64,000 bases of DNA from Oscillatoria sp. CS-180 (GTDB lineage Bacteria; Cyanobacteriota; Cyanobacteriia; Phormidesmidales; Phormidesmidaceae), in NCBI RefSeq assembly GCF_028330965.1, contig NZ_JAQMUB010000088.1, forward strand, positions 186,001-250,000, given 5' to 3'. Positions 42,075-50,955 of this stretch are shown here, piece after piece. The notes under the pieces are model-generated. The model ran no database searches and was not told the DNA's origin. It worked only from the letters and a program-made list of their open reading frames with translations. Numbering within the stretch: the first letter of the stretch is position 1; each line of letters starts with the position of its first letter. A program made the translations under genes and the position numbers.

Positions 42075-43091
42075 ATGACTGCTTTAATTCTGAAAGACCC
42101 TAGCACCCTTGATACGGGTTATCGTTTAACCTTACCGCCGCTGCCGGAACAGAGATCGCTCCTACTCATTGGTCACGGCAGCCGTGATGCCCAAGGTCGC
42201 CAAAACGTGTTAGATTTTGCGGCGGCTTATCAGGCATTGGATACCGCTCGCCCCGTTATCCCGTGTTTTCTAGAGCTGACAGAACCGACGATTCAAGACG
42301 GCGTTGAGCGTTGTGTCGCTGAAGGGTACACCGATATCTCTGTATTGCCTATCCTGCTGTTTGCCGCTCGTCACAATAAATTTGACGTCACCAACGAGCT
42401 GGATCGCGCCAGATCACGCCATCCTCATGTGCGGTTTCACTATGGTCGTCATTTTGGACTCGCGCCGGAGATCCTCGATTTGTGGCGAGATCGCCTGGCT
42501 CAGCTTGATCATCCTGACCACAATTCACGCCGTATCAAACGTCAGGATACCGTTTTACTCTTCGTTGGACGAGGGGCCAGTGATCCTGATGCAAATGGAG
42601 ATGTCTACAAGCTGGCCCGTCTTCTATGGGAAGGCAGTGGCTACAACACTGTTGAAACGTGCTTTATTGGCATCACGCATCCTCGGTTGGAAGAGGGATT
42701 TCGGCGATCGCGTCTTTATCAGCCCAAACGTATCATTGTGCTGCCTTACTTCCTATTTACAGGAGTCCTGATGAAGAAAATTCAGGCGATCGCTGCCCAA
42801 CAGCAGTTGCTTTTTCCTGAGACTGAGATTGTTTGTTTACCAGAAATGGGAATCCATCCTCAGTTGATGGCCGTGATGCGGCGTCGTGAAATCGAAACTC
42901 AGCTGGGCACAGTTGCGATGAACTGTGAACTGTGCAAGTTTCGCCTGTCGGCCAATAAGTCTGGCGAGTCTGGGCATCATCACGATCATCATCATCACGC
43001 CGATCATCATCACCATGCTCATCCTCATTTATCGGAGGATCCTTACGCCGAACCCGACAAATATCATGACCGCGCTTGGCAGGTACCCTAA
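42075..43091 (+). CDS. cbiX: Sirohydrochlorin cobaltochelatase CbiX (long form)
   Basis: A 338-residue class II chelatase that inserts cobalt (or another metal) into sirohydrochlorin. Each half carries the CbiX core: [16 protein letters not shown], the partner motif [16 protein letters not shown], and the second-half [17 protein letters not shown] with [11 protein letters not shown]. Near the C-terminus a CELCKF motif is followed by a His-rich stretch of about 25 residues ([18 protein letters not shown]). This is the layout of CbiX long forms, where these residues bind an iron-sulfur cluster and cobalt. It is preceded by a cobalamin riboswitch. ATG 42075 has GGAG 9 bases upstream. Confidence 0.95.
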   Translation: MTALILKDPSTLDTGYRLTLPPLPEQRSLLLIGHGSRDAQGRQNVLDFAAAYQALDTARPVIPCFLELTEPTIQDGVERCVAEGYTDISVLPILLFAARHNKFDVTNELDRARSRHPHVRFHYGRHFGLAPEILDLWRDRLAQLDHPDHNSRRIKRQDTVLLFVGRGASDPDANGDVYKLARLLWEGSGYNTVETCFIGITHPRLEEGFRRSRLYQPKRIIVLPYFLFTGVLMKKIQAIAAQQQLLFPETEIVCLPEMGIHPQLMAVMRRREIETQLGTVAMNCELCKFRLSANKSGESGHHHDHHHHADHHHHAHPHLSEDPYAEPDKYHDRAWQVP

Positions 43092-43177
43092 TCTGTAGAA
43101 CAGCTTTCTCTCCAGAGGCGGGAATGTGAGTTTGACGCTATCCACTTCAACGATCGCTTCAGCAGGACTAACCCTTT

Positions 43178-44611
43178 TTGCGTAATTCCATTGTTTTTCG
43201 ATTGCCCAAGCTGATAGCGATCGCCCTGCATCGCCTCAATCAGAGCCGCGTTTTGCAGCCCAATTTCCCCTTTCAACCGGCTCAGTTTCCCATCTTCTAC
43301 GGCTGGGTGATTCTCATCGCTACCACCGTAGGAATTCTCATGAGCATTCCCGGGCAAACCGCCGGCGTGAGCGTGTTCACAGACCCACTCCTGAGAGCAA
43401 CTGGGCTTTCTCGGTTAGCACTTAGCAATGCCTACCTCATCGGCACTCTCACAAGCGGACTGTTTTTGCCATTGGGAGGTGTTTTTATTGATCGGTTTGG
43501 GGCACGAATAGTTGTTATCGTCTCTTCGATTGGGTTAGGACTAACGCTGGTCTACTTGAGTGTGAGCGATCGCCTCGCCCAAGAAATTAGCGCAATCTTC
43601 TCTCTCAATTCATCCCTGCCCGTTGCCTTTGTTCTGCTGTGCATTGGCTTCGTTAGTCTGCGGTTTAGCGGCCAGGGCATGTTGACTTTAGTGAGCCGCA
43701 CTACCGTTGGTAAATGGTTTGATCGCCGTCGGGGCATAGCTTCCGGTACTGCGGGCGTGTTTCTCTCCTTCGGATTTTCAGCGGCTCCCTTATTGCTCAG
43801 CTTTTTTATTGACGGTTTGGGATGGCGGGGCGCATGGTTGAGTTTAGCCGCCTTAGTCAGCATAGGAATGGGCAGCTTGGGCTGGCTACTTTATCGAGAC
43901 AATCCAGAAGAATGTGGGCTACTCATGGATGGTCGGTTAGCATCTTTGGCAGAGGTTCCTGCATCTTCTACCGTTGAACCGACAGAACATTCTCAAGACA
44001 TTCCAGCCCAACCACGCTCCTTTTCAACAGCCCACGATTTCACTCGCAGCGAAGCTTTAAAGACATTAGCATTCTGGTCCGTTACGTTGGCGCTAGCATC
44101 CCAAGCGTTGACCATTACAGGAATTACCTTTCACATTGTTGATATTGGGGCTGCTGCTGGGTTGCCGGAAAAACAAACTGTAGCCATTTTTCTCCCTATC
44201 GGTGTAATAGCGACCGTAACGGGCTACCTCATTGGGATTGCGTCAGATCGCATCCGCCTGAAGGTGTTGTTCATGGCCATGATGCTGTTCGAAGCAATGG
44301 GCGTAGCGAGTATGGCCCATTTGGATAATCCACTGTTGCGATTGCTCACCATTCTCGGCCTCGGTTTCACAGGCGGCTGCTTCGGTACCCTCTCGACAGT
44401 GACCATGCCCCGCTACTTTGGGCGACGACACCTAGGGGCGATCGCAGGCGTCGAGATGATGACGCTAGTCATTGCTAGCGCGATCGGGCCGTCTCTCCTA
44501 GCCATGTTCAACGAATTTTTTGGCAACTATCGTATGGGGTTATATGTCTGTGCAGGCATTCCACTCACCGTTCTGCTGTTGCTCATCCCCAGCAGCAATC
44601 CCCAGCGCTGA
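43178..44611 (+). CDS. MFS transporter
   Basis: A protein of up to 477 residues with about 12 hydrophobic segments in two halves. FYGWVILIATTVGILMSIPGQT is the first helix; GGVFIDRFGAR carries the MFS motif after helix 2; KWFDRRRGIASGTAGV and ITFHIVDIGAAAGL are further family segments. It resembles monocarboxylate or oxalate/formate-type MFS carriers, so a small organic anion or a metal complex is possible. It starts 86 bases after cbiX, so it may share the cobalamin riboswitch transcript. The start is uncertain; TTG 43178 is the longest option. Confidence 0.88.
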   Translation: MRNSIVFRLPKLIAIALHRLNQSRVLQPNFPFQPAQFPIFYGWVILIATTVGILMSIPGQTAGVSVFTDPLLRATGLSRLALSNAYLIGTLTSGLFLPLGGVFIDRFGARIVVIVSSIGLGLTLVYLSVSDRLAQEISAIFSLNSSLPVAFVLLCIGFVSLRFSGQGMLTLVSRTTVGKWFDRRRGIASGTAGVFLSFGFSAAPLLLSFFIDGLGWRGAWLSLAALVSIGMGSLGWLLYRDNPEECGLLMDGRLASLAEVPASSTVEPTEHSQDIPAQPRSFSTAHDFTRSEALKTLAFWSVTLALASQALTITGITFHIVDIGAAAGLPEKQTVAIFLPIGVIATVTGYLIGIASDRIRLKVLFMAMMLFEAMGVASMAHLDNPLLRLLTILGLGFTGGCFGTLSTVTMPRYFGRRHLGAIAGVEMMTLVIASAIGPSLLAMFNEFFGNYRMGLYVCAGIPLTVLLLLIPSSNPQR

Positions 44612-44633
44612 AACCAAATCTTGAAAGCAGGAT

Positions 44634-44720
44634 ATATAGCCCTGTGCAGCTTGGTTGAGTATGTCTCAGTGTCTTAAGGGAGCAGGAATCGGGAACAGGA
44701 AATGGAGTGCGTTTGTTGTG
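44634..44720 (+). repeat. Interspersed repeat family 2, copy 3
   Basis: TATAGCCCTGTGCAGCTTGG, then TTGAGTATGTCTCAGTGTCTTA, then GGAGCAGGAATCGGGAACAGG, then AAATGGAGTGCG. It is the best preserved partner of copy 2, but with an extra GGAATCGGGAACAGG unit. It lies just after the MFS gene in the same orientation. Confidence 0.7.
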
Positions 44721-44799
44721 GAGGCTGGCTGTGTTGTTTTATTAATGAAGAAAACAGTTGGCTTGGGTTCCGTCTCTGCGGGGTTGAACTCCGTCTCTG

Positions 44800-45501
44800 T
44801 CATGCAGCGATGGGCAATTCACACCGAATGGCTTCTTCCACTTTGAAGCGATCGCAACGGTAATCTTCAGCCAAATCATCTATCGAGTCCCCAGCCCGAT
44901 ATCGCTCCGCCAAAATACTGGTCGGAATCCCTGTTCCCTCAACCACCAAACGACCAAATGAAATTCGTGGGTCAATCACCACAATGCGCGGATTATCTTC
45001 TTCATGGGTGCGAGTAAAGGGATACAGTTTAATCGCCAAACCCGAATCATCCGGTTCAATCCGTTCCAAATGAGCATTCAGTGCGATTTTTAATTGGCTT
45101 TGCCCATCATCCGAAGCGTTAATCAGTTCTCCATACCGCTCAATAAACAGGTCTACCCCATCAGTCCGAAACTCAGTATGGGCTAATGGGTGAGCTACAG
45201 GTAAGTTCTCTTCCATATAGTCGAGTGCCTTACGCACCTTACCCAAATCAATGTTGTGATGCTGACGGATTGCCCGCAGCACATGCACCTCAACCATGTT
45301 GGTGAAAGAGAGCAGCTTCGGCCTCCGATTTGGAATGGGGATCAAAGGCGCGAAGAATCCCTCCCCCTCAGCCTTTGGATACTTGCGACCTACCGTCCAA
45401 GAGCGAATTGTTGCTGCAGGAATACGTAAATACCGGGCAGCATCTCCAATTGAGTATGTTGGTATGCTCCTCGGGTCTAACTTGCCGTAGAGCTTGTTCA
45501 T
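44800..45501 (-). CDS. DUF433 protein with MerR-like N-terminus
   Basis: A 233-residue protein. The N-terminal helix-turn-helix region reads TYSIGDAARYLRIPAATIRSW (about residues 15-35), followed by an all-helical middle part. The C-terminal DUF433 domain is IDPRISFGRLVVEGTGIPTSILAERYRAGDSIDDLAEDYRCDRFKVEEAIR, which resembles an antitoxin-type DNA-binding fold. DUF433 proteins are often paired with a PIN-like or DUF5615 toxin; no such gene adjoins it here. It is monocistronic with long spacers on both sides. It could be an orphan antitoxin or a regulator. Confidence 0.82.
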   Translation of the reverse strand: MNKLYGKLDPRSIPTYSIGDAARYLRIPAATIRSWTVGRKYPKAEGEGFFAPLIPIPNRRPKLLSFTNMVEVHVLRAIRQHHNIDLGKVRKALDYMEENLPVAHPLAHTEFRTDGVDLFIERYGELINASDDGQSQLKIALNAHLERIEPDDSGLAIKLYPFTRTHEEDNPRIVVIDPRISFGRLVVEGTGIPTSILAERYRAGDSIDDLAEDYRCDRFKVEEAIRCELPIAA

Positions 45502-45847
45502 GCAACCACTCTCCTGAATTAAATAATAGATACTAGCCTGGTAACTTCGCCCTCAAACCTATCCTCGAAAACAAAGCATCTATTAAACTTGCAGACCACC
45601 TAGAATTTAGATTGGGAATTTTATGTTCCCACTTTTGTTGTCTTGTCTATATAAAGCTTTAAGTGAATCCGTTTTCATCAATCTCGGCACTGCCTGTATC
45701 GATGATGTCAATTTACAGTATGTGTGCTGTAAGCAGAGTCTCAGACTTTGTCGCAAATCAGAATCGCAGAACTAGAAGACAAGCTTTATGCAAGCCATAT
45801 AAACTCTCTGAAATGAACGGCTTCAAAGAAGTTTTAGAAGTGTAATA
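45502..45847. other. Spacer upstream of the DUF433 gene
   Basis: About 345 bases between the DUF433 start and tRNA-Gly. It is AT-rich with TATATAAA near 45649. Both the DUF433 and any tRNA processing signals must lie here. No further gene or repeat copy is visible. Confidence 0.35.
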
Positions 45848-45918
45848 AGCGGGTGGGGGGAATCGAACCCCCATCATTAGCTTGGAAGGCTAGGGTTTTA
45901 CCACTAAACTACACCCGC
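45848..45918 (-). tRNA. tRNA-Gly (anticodon TCC)
   Basis: On the minus strand the full cloverleaf can be drawn. The acceptor stem is GCGGGTG / CACCCGC with T as discriminator. The D-loop segment is GTTTAGTGGTAAAAC. The anticodon loop CTTCCAA reads TCC, and the T-arm GGGGTTCGATTCCCC is intact. The 3' CCA is not encoded. It reads GGA and GGG codons and lies about 130 bases from egtC, on the opposite strand. Confidence 0.97.
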
Positions 45919-46047
45919 ATGGTGGACTATCAGATTAACACATGCCGCGATCGCCAACAGCCTGCTTCAAGAAACGGAATACCCTATGAGACCATGAAAC
46001 AAGCCCGGACCAATGTTTGCAACACACTCCTCACTCTTCGCTAGCTT

Positions 46048-46863
46048 ATGTGTCGTCTTTTAGGGTATTTAGGCCCACCGATTCAATTGGATTCGCTCCT
46101 GCTAGAACCGCCTCATTCTTTGATGGTGCAGTCCTATGCGCCGAAGGAACTGGAGGTTGCCAAACTGAATGCCGATGGTTTCGGCCTGGGCTGGTATCGC
46201 GCCACAGGCACAACCGAACCCTTTACCTATCGCAACATACTGCCGATTTGGAATGATCCGAATCTGGAACCGTTATGTCGCTACGTCACAACCGGTTGTG
46301 CGGTGGCTTACGTACGGAGCGCCACGCCGGGTCAGGGAGTGGATATCAGCAATTGCCAGCCGTTTCAATCCAATCCACTACTTTTCACGCACAATGGCTA
46401 CATTCAGCGCTTTCGCAAGACGCTCTATCAACCTATGCGGCAAATGATGAGCGATCGCATTTATGCCGCCATCAATGGCAGCACCGATTCAGAACATATT
46501 TGGGGAGTGTTATTGACCGCTTTGGCCACTCAGCCAACGCTTTCCCTGAGAGAAGCGTTACAAATCGCAATAGAGAAATTAGCAAGGCTGGCAGCTGATT
46601 ACGACGTTTCCGTAGCGGCTAACGTCTTAGTTAGCGATGGAGAACAATTGGTTGGCTCACGATTTGCGTCTCATAATCGTGCTCCTTCTTTATACTGGCT
46701 AAGAGACGATCCCCATTTCCCAGATGCCGTATTAGTGGCATCCGAACCCTTTTTCGATGGAAACTGGGCGTCCTTCGACGAATTTTCGCTGTTTACTATC
46801 ACTTCAGATTGTGACATCCAGTTCCATCCCCTTGATCGCTTCAGCGGACTTAACGCCCACTGA
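46048..46863 (+). CDS. egtC: Ergothioneine biosynthesis protein EgtC
   Basis: A 271-residue class II glutamine amidotransferase. The nucleophilic Cys is residue 2 in MCRLLGYLGPP, exposed after removal of Met. LNADGFGLGWY and VAYVRSATPGQGVDISNCQPFQ followed by THNGYIQRFR are the family pattern. EgtC removes the gamma-glutamyl group from hercynyl-gamma-glutamyl-cysteine sulfoxide. It is the first gene of egtC-egtB-egtD. No EgtA or EgtE gene is visible nearby, so the natural substrate is uncertain. Confidence 0.94.
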   Translation: MCRLLGYLGPPIQLDSLLLEPPHSLMVQSYAPKELEVAKLNADGFGLGWYRATGTTEPFTYRNILPIWNDPNLEPLCRYVTTGCAVAYVRSATPGQGVDISNCQPFQSNPLLFTHNGYIQRFRKTLYQPMRQMMSDRIYAAINGSTDSEHIWGVLLTALATQPTLSLREALQIAIEKLARLAADYDVSVAANVLVSDGEQLVGSRFASHNRAPSLYWLRDDPHFPDAVLVASEPFFDGNWASFDEFSLFTITSDCDIQFHPLDRFSGLNAH

Positions 46864-48097
46864 ACTACGACAAATTTTGAGGGCAAACTTGACTGCCTGC
46901 CGCCAAAGCACCTTAGGTTTAATTAACGTCCTAACTGACGCTGAATTTTCTCAGCAGGCGCATCCTGACTTCAGTCCTGTTGGTTGGCACTTAGGACATA
47001 TTGCATTCACAGAATCTTTATGGCTGCTGGAGTATCTAAAGCGAGACAAGTGTGCCTATCCGCAGTATCAGAGACTGTTTGCCGCAGATGGATTACCAAA
47101 GACTGAACGCCAAGTTTTACCTAGTCTGGCAGAAATCTTGACGTTCATGGAGACGATTCGCGATCGCACTCTTACCTATTTAGAAACAGCTCCACTCCAT
47201 CAACAGCTACGTCTTTGGCAGTGGATATTGCAGCATGAAAGTCAACATGCGGAAATCGCGACCTACATCCTTGCTCTGCATCGCCAAGAGCAGCCAATCT
47301 CTACAGCTCCCTGCACTGCTGAGGAAATTGCCATTCCCCTATCCGCCTCAAAAGATAATATGGTTTTTGTCGCTAGCGGGGAGTTTCCGCTGGGGCATGA
47401 ATCTGTTGAGGCTTTAGATAATGAACAGCCTCAACGTGCTGTACAACTCACCGACTACTGGATTGACCGCACGCCCGTAACTGTGGCTGAATACAGTGAA
47501 TTTGTTGCGGCAGGAGGCTATCAAAATAGCCAATGGTGGCATCCTCAAGGATGGCATTGGGTAGCAGCCAACGAAATCATGCAGCCCCTCTACTGGCGTC
47601 CTGAAGCAGAATGGGCTAACACTCCAGTCTGCGGTGTGAGCTGGTATGAGGCGGATGCTTATGCTTGTTTTGTGGGCAAGCGTCTGCCGACAGAAGCTGA
47701 GTGGGAGCGGGCTGCTCAGTGGCAACCTGCTACCGGTACTGTACAACCGATGCCTTGGGGAGATGCACCTGCTACAGTTCATCGAGGTAATTTCGATGGG
47801 GAGCGGGGAGGCGTGACCCCGGTCGGAGAATTTCCAGCAGGACGTAGCGCGGTGGGGTGCGACGACATGCTGGGCAACGTTTGGGAATGGACGAGCAGTT
47901 GGTTTGATGGCTATCCGGGCTTTACACCTTATCCCTACGCAGACTATTCACAAGCCTATTTTGACAAGCGTCATCGGGTCTTGAGGGGAGGCAGCTGGGC
48001 AACACGTCGCTGGGTATTGCGTCCTACCTTTCGAAATTGGTACCAACCAGAGGTGCGGCAACTCTTTGCTGGGTTTAGATGTGTGCTGTCTGCATAG
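46832..48097 (+). CDS. egtB: Ergothioneine biosynthesis sulfoxide synthase EgtB
   Basis: A protein of about 420 residues. An N-terminal DinB-like domain carries the iron-binding histidines in GWHLGHIAFTE and QHESQHAE. A C-terminal formylglycine-generating-enzyme domain is marked by GEFPLGHE, VCGVSWYEADAYACFVGKRLPTEAEWERAA, LGNVWEWTSSWF and RGGSWATRRW. The enzyme joins a thiol to trimethylhistidine with oxygen. The start is unclear: TTG 46832, GTG 46811 and ATG 46757 are all in frame and overlap egtC by 32, 53 and 107 bases. I chose TTG 46832 because its N-terminus resembles others; no ribosome site supports it. Confidence 0.9.
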   Translation: MIASADLTPTELRQILRANLTACRQSTLGLINVLTDAEFSQQAHPDFSPVGWHLGHIAFTESLWLLEYLKRDKCAYPQYQRLFAADGLPKTERQVLPSLAEILTFMETIRDRTLTYLETAPLHQQLRLWQWILQHESQHAEIATYILALHRQEQPISTAPCTAEEIAIPLSASKDNMVFVASGEFPLGHESVEALDNEQPQRAVQLTDYWIDRTPVTVAEYSEFVAAGGYQNSQWWHPQGWHWVAANEIMQPLYWRPEAEWANTPVCGVSWYEADAYACFVGKRLPTEAEWERAAQWQPATGTVQPMPWGDAPATVHRGNFDGERGGVTPVGEFPAGRSAVGCDDMLGNVWEWTSSWFDGYPGFTPYPYADYSQAYFDKRHRVLRGGSWATRRWVLRPTFRNWYQPEVRQLFAGFRCVLSA

Positions 48098-48163
48098 TTG
48101 TTTTGTATAACAAGTGTCAAAATACTCGGGGGTTCGTCGCCCCTAGATGAATTACGTGACACT

Positions 48164-49219
48164 ATGCCAGCTTCTTCTCATCCAACGTCTTTCTCCAGTG
48201 AAAAGCCGTCTAGGTTGCATAAGCCACCTGTCCTGTCTCGCGATCGCCTCATTATCGAACACCGTCTGACTGCTGAGAGCCATGACGCTGCTGTAGTGGG
48301 TCGAGACGTGATTGCAGGACTCTCGCAAACCCCCAAGTCACTACCGCCCAAATATTTCTACGACGATCAGGGATCCCAGCTCTTTGAAGCCATCACGGAA
48401 TTGCCTGAATACTACTTAACACGCACTGAACGACGCATTTTGGAAACGTTTGCTGGGGCGATCGCCGATCAGGTCGGGGCCTGCGACTTAGTCGAGTTGG
48501 GCAGCGGTAGCTCTAGCAAAACTCGGATCCTGTTTGACGCCTATCAGCGAAGCACTACCCCGCTCCGATATATTCCTGTTGATGTCAGCAGTGGCATCTT
48601 GAAAGAAAGCACCCATGCCTTGCTAAATGAATATCCCAAGTTGACCATTCACGGTTTGATCAGTACCTACGAAGCGGCTCTAGCCGAATTGCCACCGGCA
48701 AAGCTACCTCGTCGCATGATTGCTTTTATTGGCAGTACTCTAGGCAACTTATCCCCCTTTCAAGCCCAGCAATTTTTTCAAAGTGTTAGTCAGGCTTCAG
48801 AAAGCAACGATTATTTTCTGTTGGGAGTTGACTTGCACAAAGACAGTGACGTACTCAACGCTGCTTACAATGACTCAGCAGGCGTGACTGCGGCATTCAA
48901 CCTCAATATGTTGAGTCACTTAAACTGGCGTTTTCAAGGCAATTTTGATCTGTCGCAGTTTCGGCATGTTGCCCGGTATAACGAGCGCGATCGCCAGATC
49001 GAAATGTATATCGAAAGCCTACGATCGCAAACTGTGACCCTCAAGTCTCTCGATCTAGATGCCTCTTTCCGCGCAGGAGAGCGACTATTGAGCGAAATTT
49101 CTCGCAAATTCAATCTAGATGAGTTGTCTCAAGAATTGTTTAACCACGGGTTGACAGTGGTCGACACGTTTACTGACGAACAACAATGGTTCGCACTTAT
49201 CCTCTGCAAAAAGCTCTAA
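48164..49219 (+). CDS. egtD: L-histidine N-alpha-methyltransferase EgtD
   Basis: A 351-residue SAM-dependent methyltransferase of the EgtD family. DLVELGSGSSSKTRILFDAY is the SAM-binding motif I. KSLPPKYFYDDQGSQLFEAITELPEYYLTRTERRIL is the conserved N-terminal part, and YIPVDVSSGILKES is the following strand. It trimethylates histidine to hercynine, the first step of ergothioneine synthesis. It starts 66 bases after egtB. The first about 40 residues are Ser/Pro-rich and variable. No convincing ribosome site precedes ATG 48164. Confidence 0.94.
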   Translation: MPASSHPTSFSSEKPSRLHKPPVLSRDRLIIEHRLTAESHDAAVVGRDVIAGLSQTPKSLPPKYFYDDQGSQLFEAITELPEYYLTRTERRILETFAGAIADQVGACDLVELGSGSSSKTRILFDAYQRSTTPLRYIPVDVSSGILKESTHALLNEYPKLTIHGLISTYEAALAELPPAKLPRRMIAFIGSTLGNLSPFQAQQFFQSVSQASESNDYFLLGVDLHKDSDVLNAAYNDSAGVTAAFNLNMLSHLNWRFQGNFDLSQFRHVARYNERDRQIEMYIESLRSQTVTLKSLDLDASFRAGERLLSEISRKFNLDELSQELFNHGLTVVDTFTDEQQWFALILCKKL

Positions 49220-49223
49220 GGGA

Positions 49224-49290
49224 AAGAATCCCGGTTTCTGCGGAGAACGACCTACGTCGGTCATATTGCGAGTGAGAAACCGGGATTCTT
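49224..49290. repeat. Long inverted repeat with CCCGGTTTC-type arms
   Basis: Perfect 16-bp arms AAGAATCCCGGTTTCT and AGAAACCGGGATTCTT, with a loop of 35 bases. This motif resembles CCGGTTTC/GAAACCGG repeats common in cyanobacterial spacers. It lies between the convergent egtD and cyclophilin genes and may act as terminator in both directions. Confidence 0.7.
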
Positions 49291-49303
49291 GGAAGCGGAG
49301 AGC

Positions 49304-49723
49304 CTACTGCTCAATCTTGACAGAGTTGATTTTGTCGCCTTGCTTGATGGAATTGACTACATCCATGTCTTCAGTCTTGCCAAAAACAGTGTGGACTCCA
49401 TCTAGGTGAGGTTGAGGCTCATGGCAGATGAAAAACTGGCTACCACCCGTATCTGGACCTCGATGGGCCATTGAAAGGCTACCTGCAACATGCTTATTGT
49501 CGTTAATTTCGCACTTGATAGTGTAACCTGGGCCCCCGGTCCCCGTGCCCTTGGGGCATCCTCCCTGAATCATAAAATTAGGAATGACGCGGTGAAACTT
49601 TAAGCCGTCGTAAAAGCCAGCTTGAGACAAGTCCACAAAATTTTTGACCGTATTGGGAGCATCCGCATCAAACAGCTCCAGGTTGATGGTGCCCTTGTCG
49701 GTTTCCATAATTGCTCGGGTCAT
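49304..49723 (-). CDS. Cyclophilin-type peptidyl-prolyl cis-trans isomerase
   Basis: A 139-residue cytoplasmic cyclophilin, at the small end of the family. [31 protein letters not shown] contains the active-site Arg and Phe, and [34 protein letters not shown] holds the rest of the catalytic groove. A signal peptide is absent. It accelerates cis-trans isomerisation of prolyl bonds in protein folding. The ATG has AGGAGAG just upstream. It is convergent with egtD. Confidence 0.96.
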   Translation of the reverse strand: MTRAIMETDKGTINLELFDADAPNTVKNFVDLSQAGFYDGLKFHRVIPNFMIQGGCPKGTGTGGPGYTIKCEINDNKHVAGSLSMAHRGPDTGGSQFFICHEPQPHLDGVHTVFGKTEDMDVVNSIKQGDKINSVKIEQ

Positions 49724-49976
49724 ATTCTCTCCTAAATGGATAAATTGGGCTTAGCCCTCGCAGAGTCTACGCTGCGGAACGCTGCTTAGCAATCCCTACG
49801 AATCAATTTTCGGCAAGAGCGCTACCAACCTCAAACCGTCACCCAGTTTTCTTAAGCTTTACGGGCGATCGCGGTAATCCGCTCGCCTTTCTCAATGGCC
49901 TGCGGTCTATCAGCTGACCTGAACGTCAAACACGCCTTCACAGAGTGAGGCTTCTAGAGCCAATATCCGACAGCCT

Positions 49977-50798
49977 TTACAGGAAAGAGGAGAGTGATCG
50001 CCGTTGTCGGACGTCTGCCGTATTAACCAAACTGTCCTCAGGCCAATCCAGACGATGGTGCGCATCCTCTGAGACGACGGCAACCGGTGTAGGAGGCGTC
50101 GTATTGTTGTTTGCCCGTGATGAAACGGTAGAGCTTGGTGTCTTCTGAGGAGGAACTTCGCGCTCCTGCTGAGGCACCATCAATGGCTGCGTTGGATCGT
50201 AAGGCGGGAGAGGCTTGGGAGAGGAAGAGGAAGCAGTCGTTTGTGATCGCCGAGAAGGAGTCGCTGAAGGTTGATTAGGTGATATCAAAACCCTCTTCTT
50301 AGCTGGCTTTTGAGCAGATTTCTTCGCCTTGTAGCGAGACCGAGAAGCGGACGACTTCACTTGAGCCGACACGAGCCAACAGCCCACGGCACAGGTTCCC
50401 ACCAAAGCGACCAGAGTCCATCCAGAGAATCCGGTTTCGGCAGGAGGTGGAGTGGCGGTAGCATTCTCTGGCTCGGTTGGAGCCTCCTCAGAGGGCGGAT
50501 CAGCCTCTTCGGACTCGCTAGGTTGAGAATTCTCACCTTCGTTTAGCCGTTCATGGGGATAGACATTGAGATCAGCCGTAGAGACATCCGCCTCTTTCGC
50601 GTCATTGACGGTGTGTAGGAGCTGACCGTAAGCAAAGAGAGCGATCGCCAACAGGACGACCCAAATACCCGCAAGGACAGCCAGTGGCCGATAGGCCGCC
50701 AACTTCACCCACAACTGTTGGCGTCGAAAGAGTGCAGAGGATACGTCGGTGGGTTGACCTGAAGACAACGGCGATTTTCGTGGAAAGCGACCTGACAT
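49977..50798 (-). CDS. Hypothetical membrane protein with disordered regions
   Basis: A 273-residue protein that I do not recognise. It has two hydrophobic segments: LAVLAGIWVVLLAIALFAYGQ at about residues 39-59, and GWTLVALVGTCAVGCWLV at about 125-143. Between them is an acidic Glu/Pro-rich stretch, and after the second a basic Lys/Arg-rich stretch, then a Pro/Ser/Thr-rich tail. The layout suggests two membrane segments with unstructured flanks, and possibly a role in binding cell-wall or DNA-proximal partners. The ATG 50798 is preferred over TTG 50816. Confidence 0.65.
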   Translation of the reverse strand: MSGRFPRKSPLSSGQPTDVSSALFRRQQLWVKLAAYRPLAVLAGIWVVLLAIALFAYGQLLHTVNDAKEADVSTADLNVYPHERLNEGENSQPSESEEADPPSEEAPTEPENATATPPPAETGFSGWTLVALVGTCAVGCWLVSAQVKSSASRSRYKAKKSAQKPAKKRVLISPNQPSATPSRRSQTTASSSSPKPLPPYDPTQPLMVPQQEREVPPQKTPSSTVSSRANNNTTPPTPVAVVSEDAHHRLDWPEDSLVNTADVRQRRSLSSFL

Positions 50799-50955
50799 TA
50801 CTAATAAGGCACGCAATTCATTTACGAGCCATTTTAGGAGGTCAGTCCCTCATTTGCCACTGAGAATCGAGAATTGGGTAAGAAAAGCCATGCAATAGCC
50901 AATGCAGGTTCGACTTTTTGACCTCACATTATTCAAATTCCGGCATTGTCAAGCT

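Noticed and set aside
44655-44846. Plus-strand frame after the MFS gene
   Set aside because: It is encoded mostly by repeat family 2 and overlaps the DUF433 gene on the other strand.
45853-46044. Plus-strand open frame starting in the tRNA-Gly gene
   Set aside because: It runs antisense across a clear tRNA and its residues reflect the tRNA sequence.
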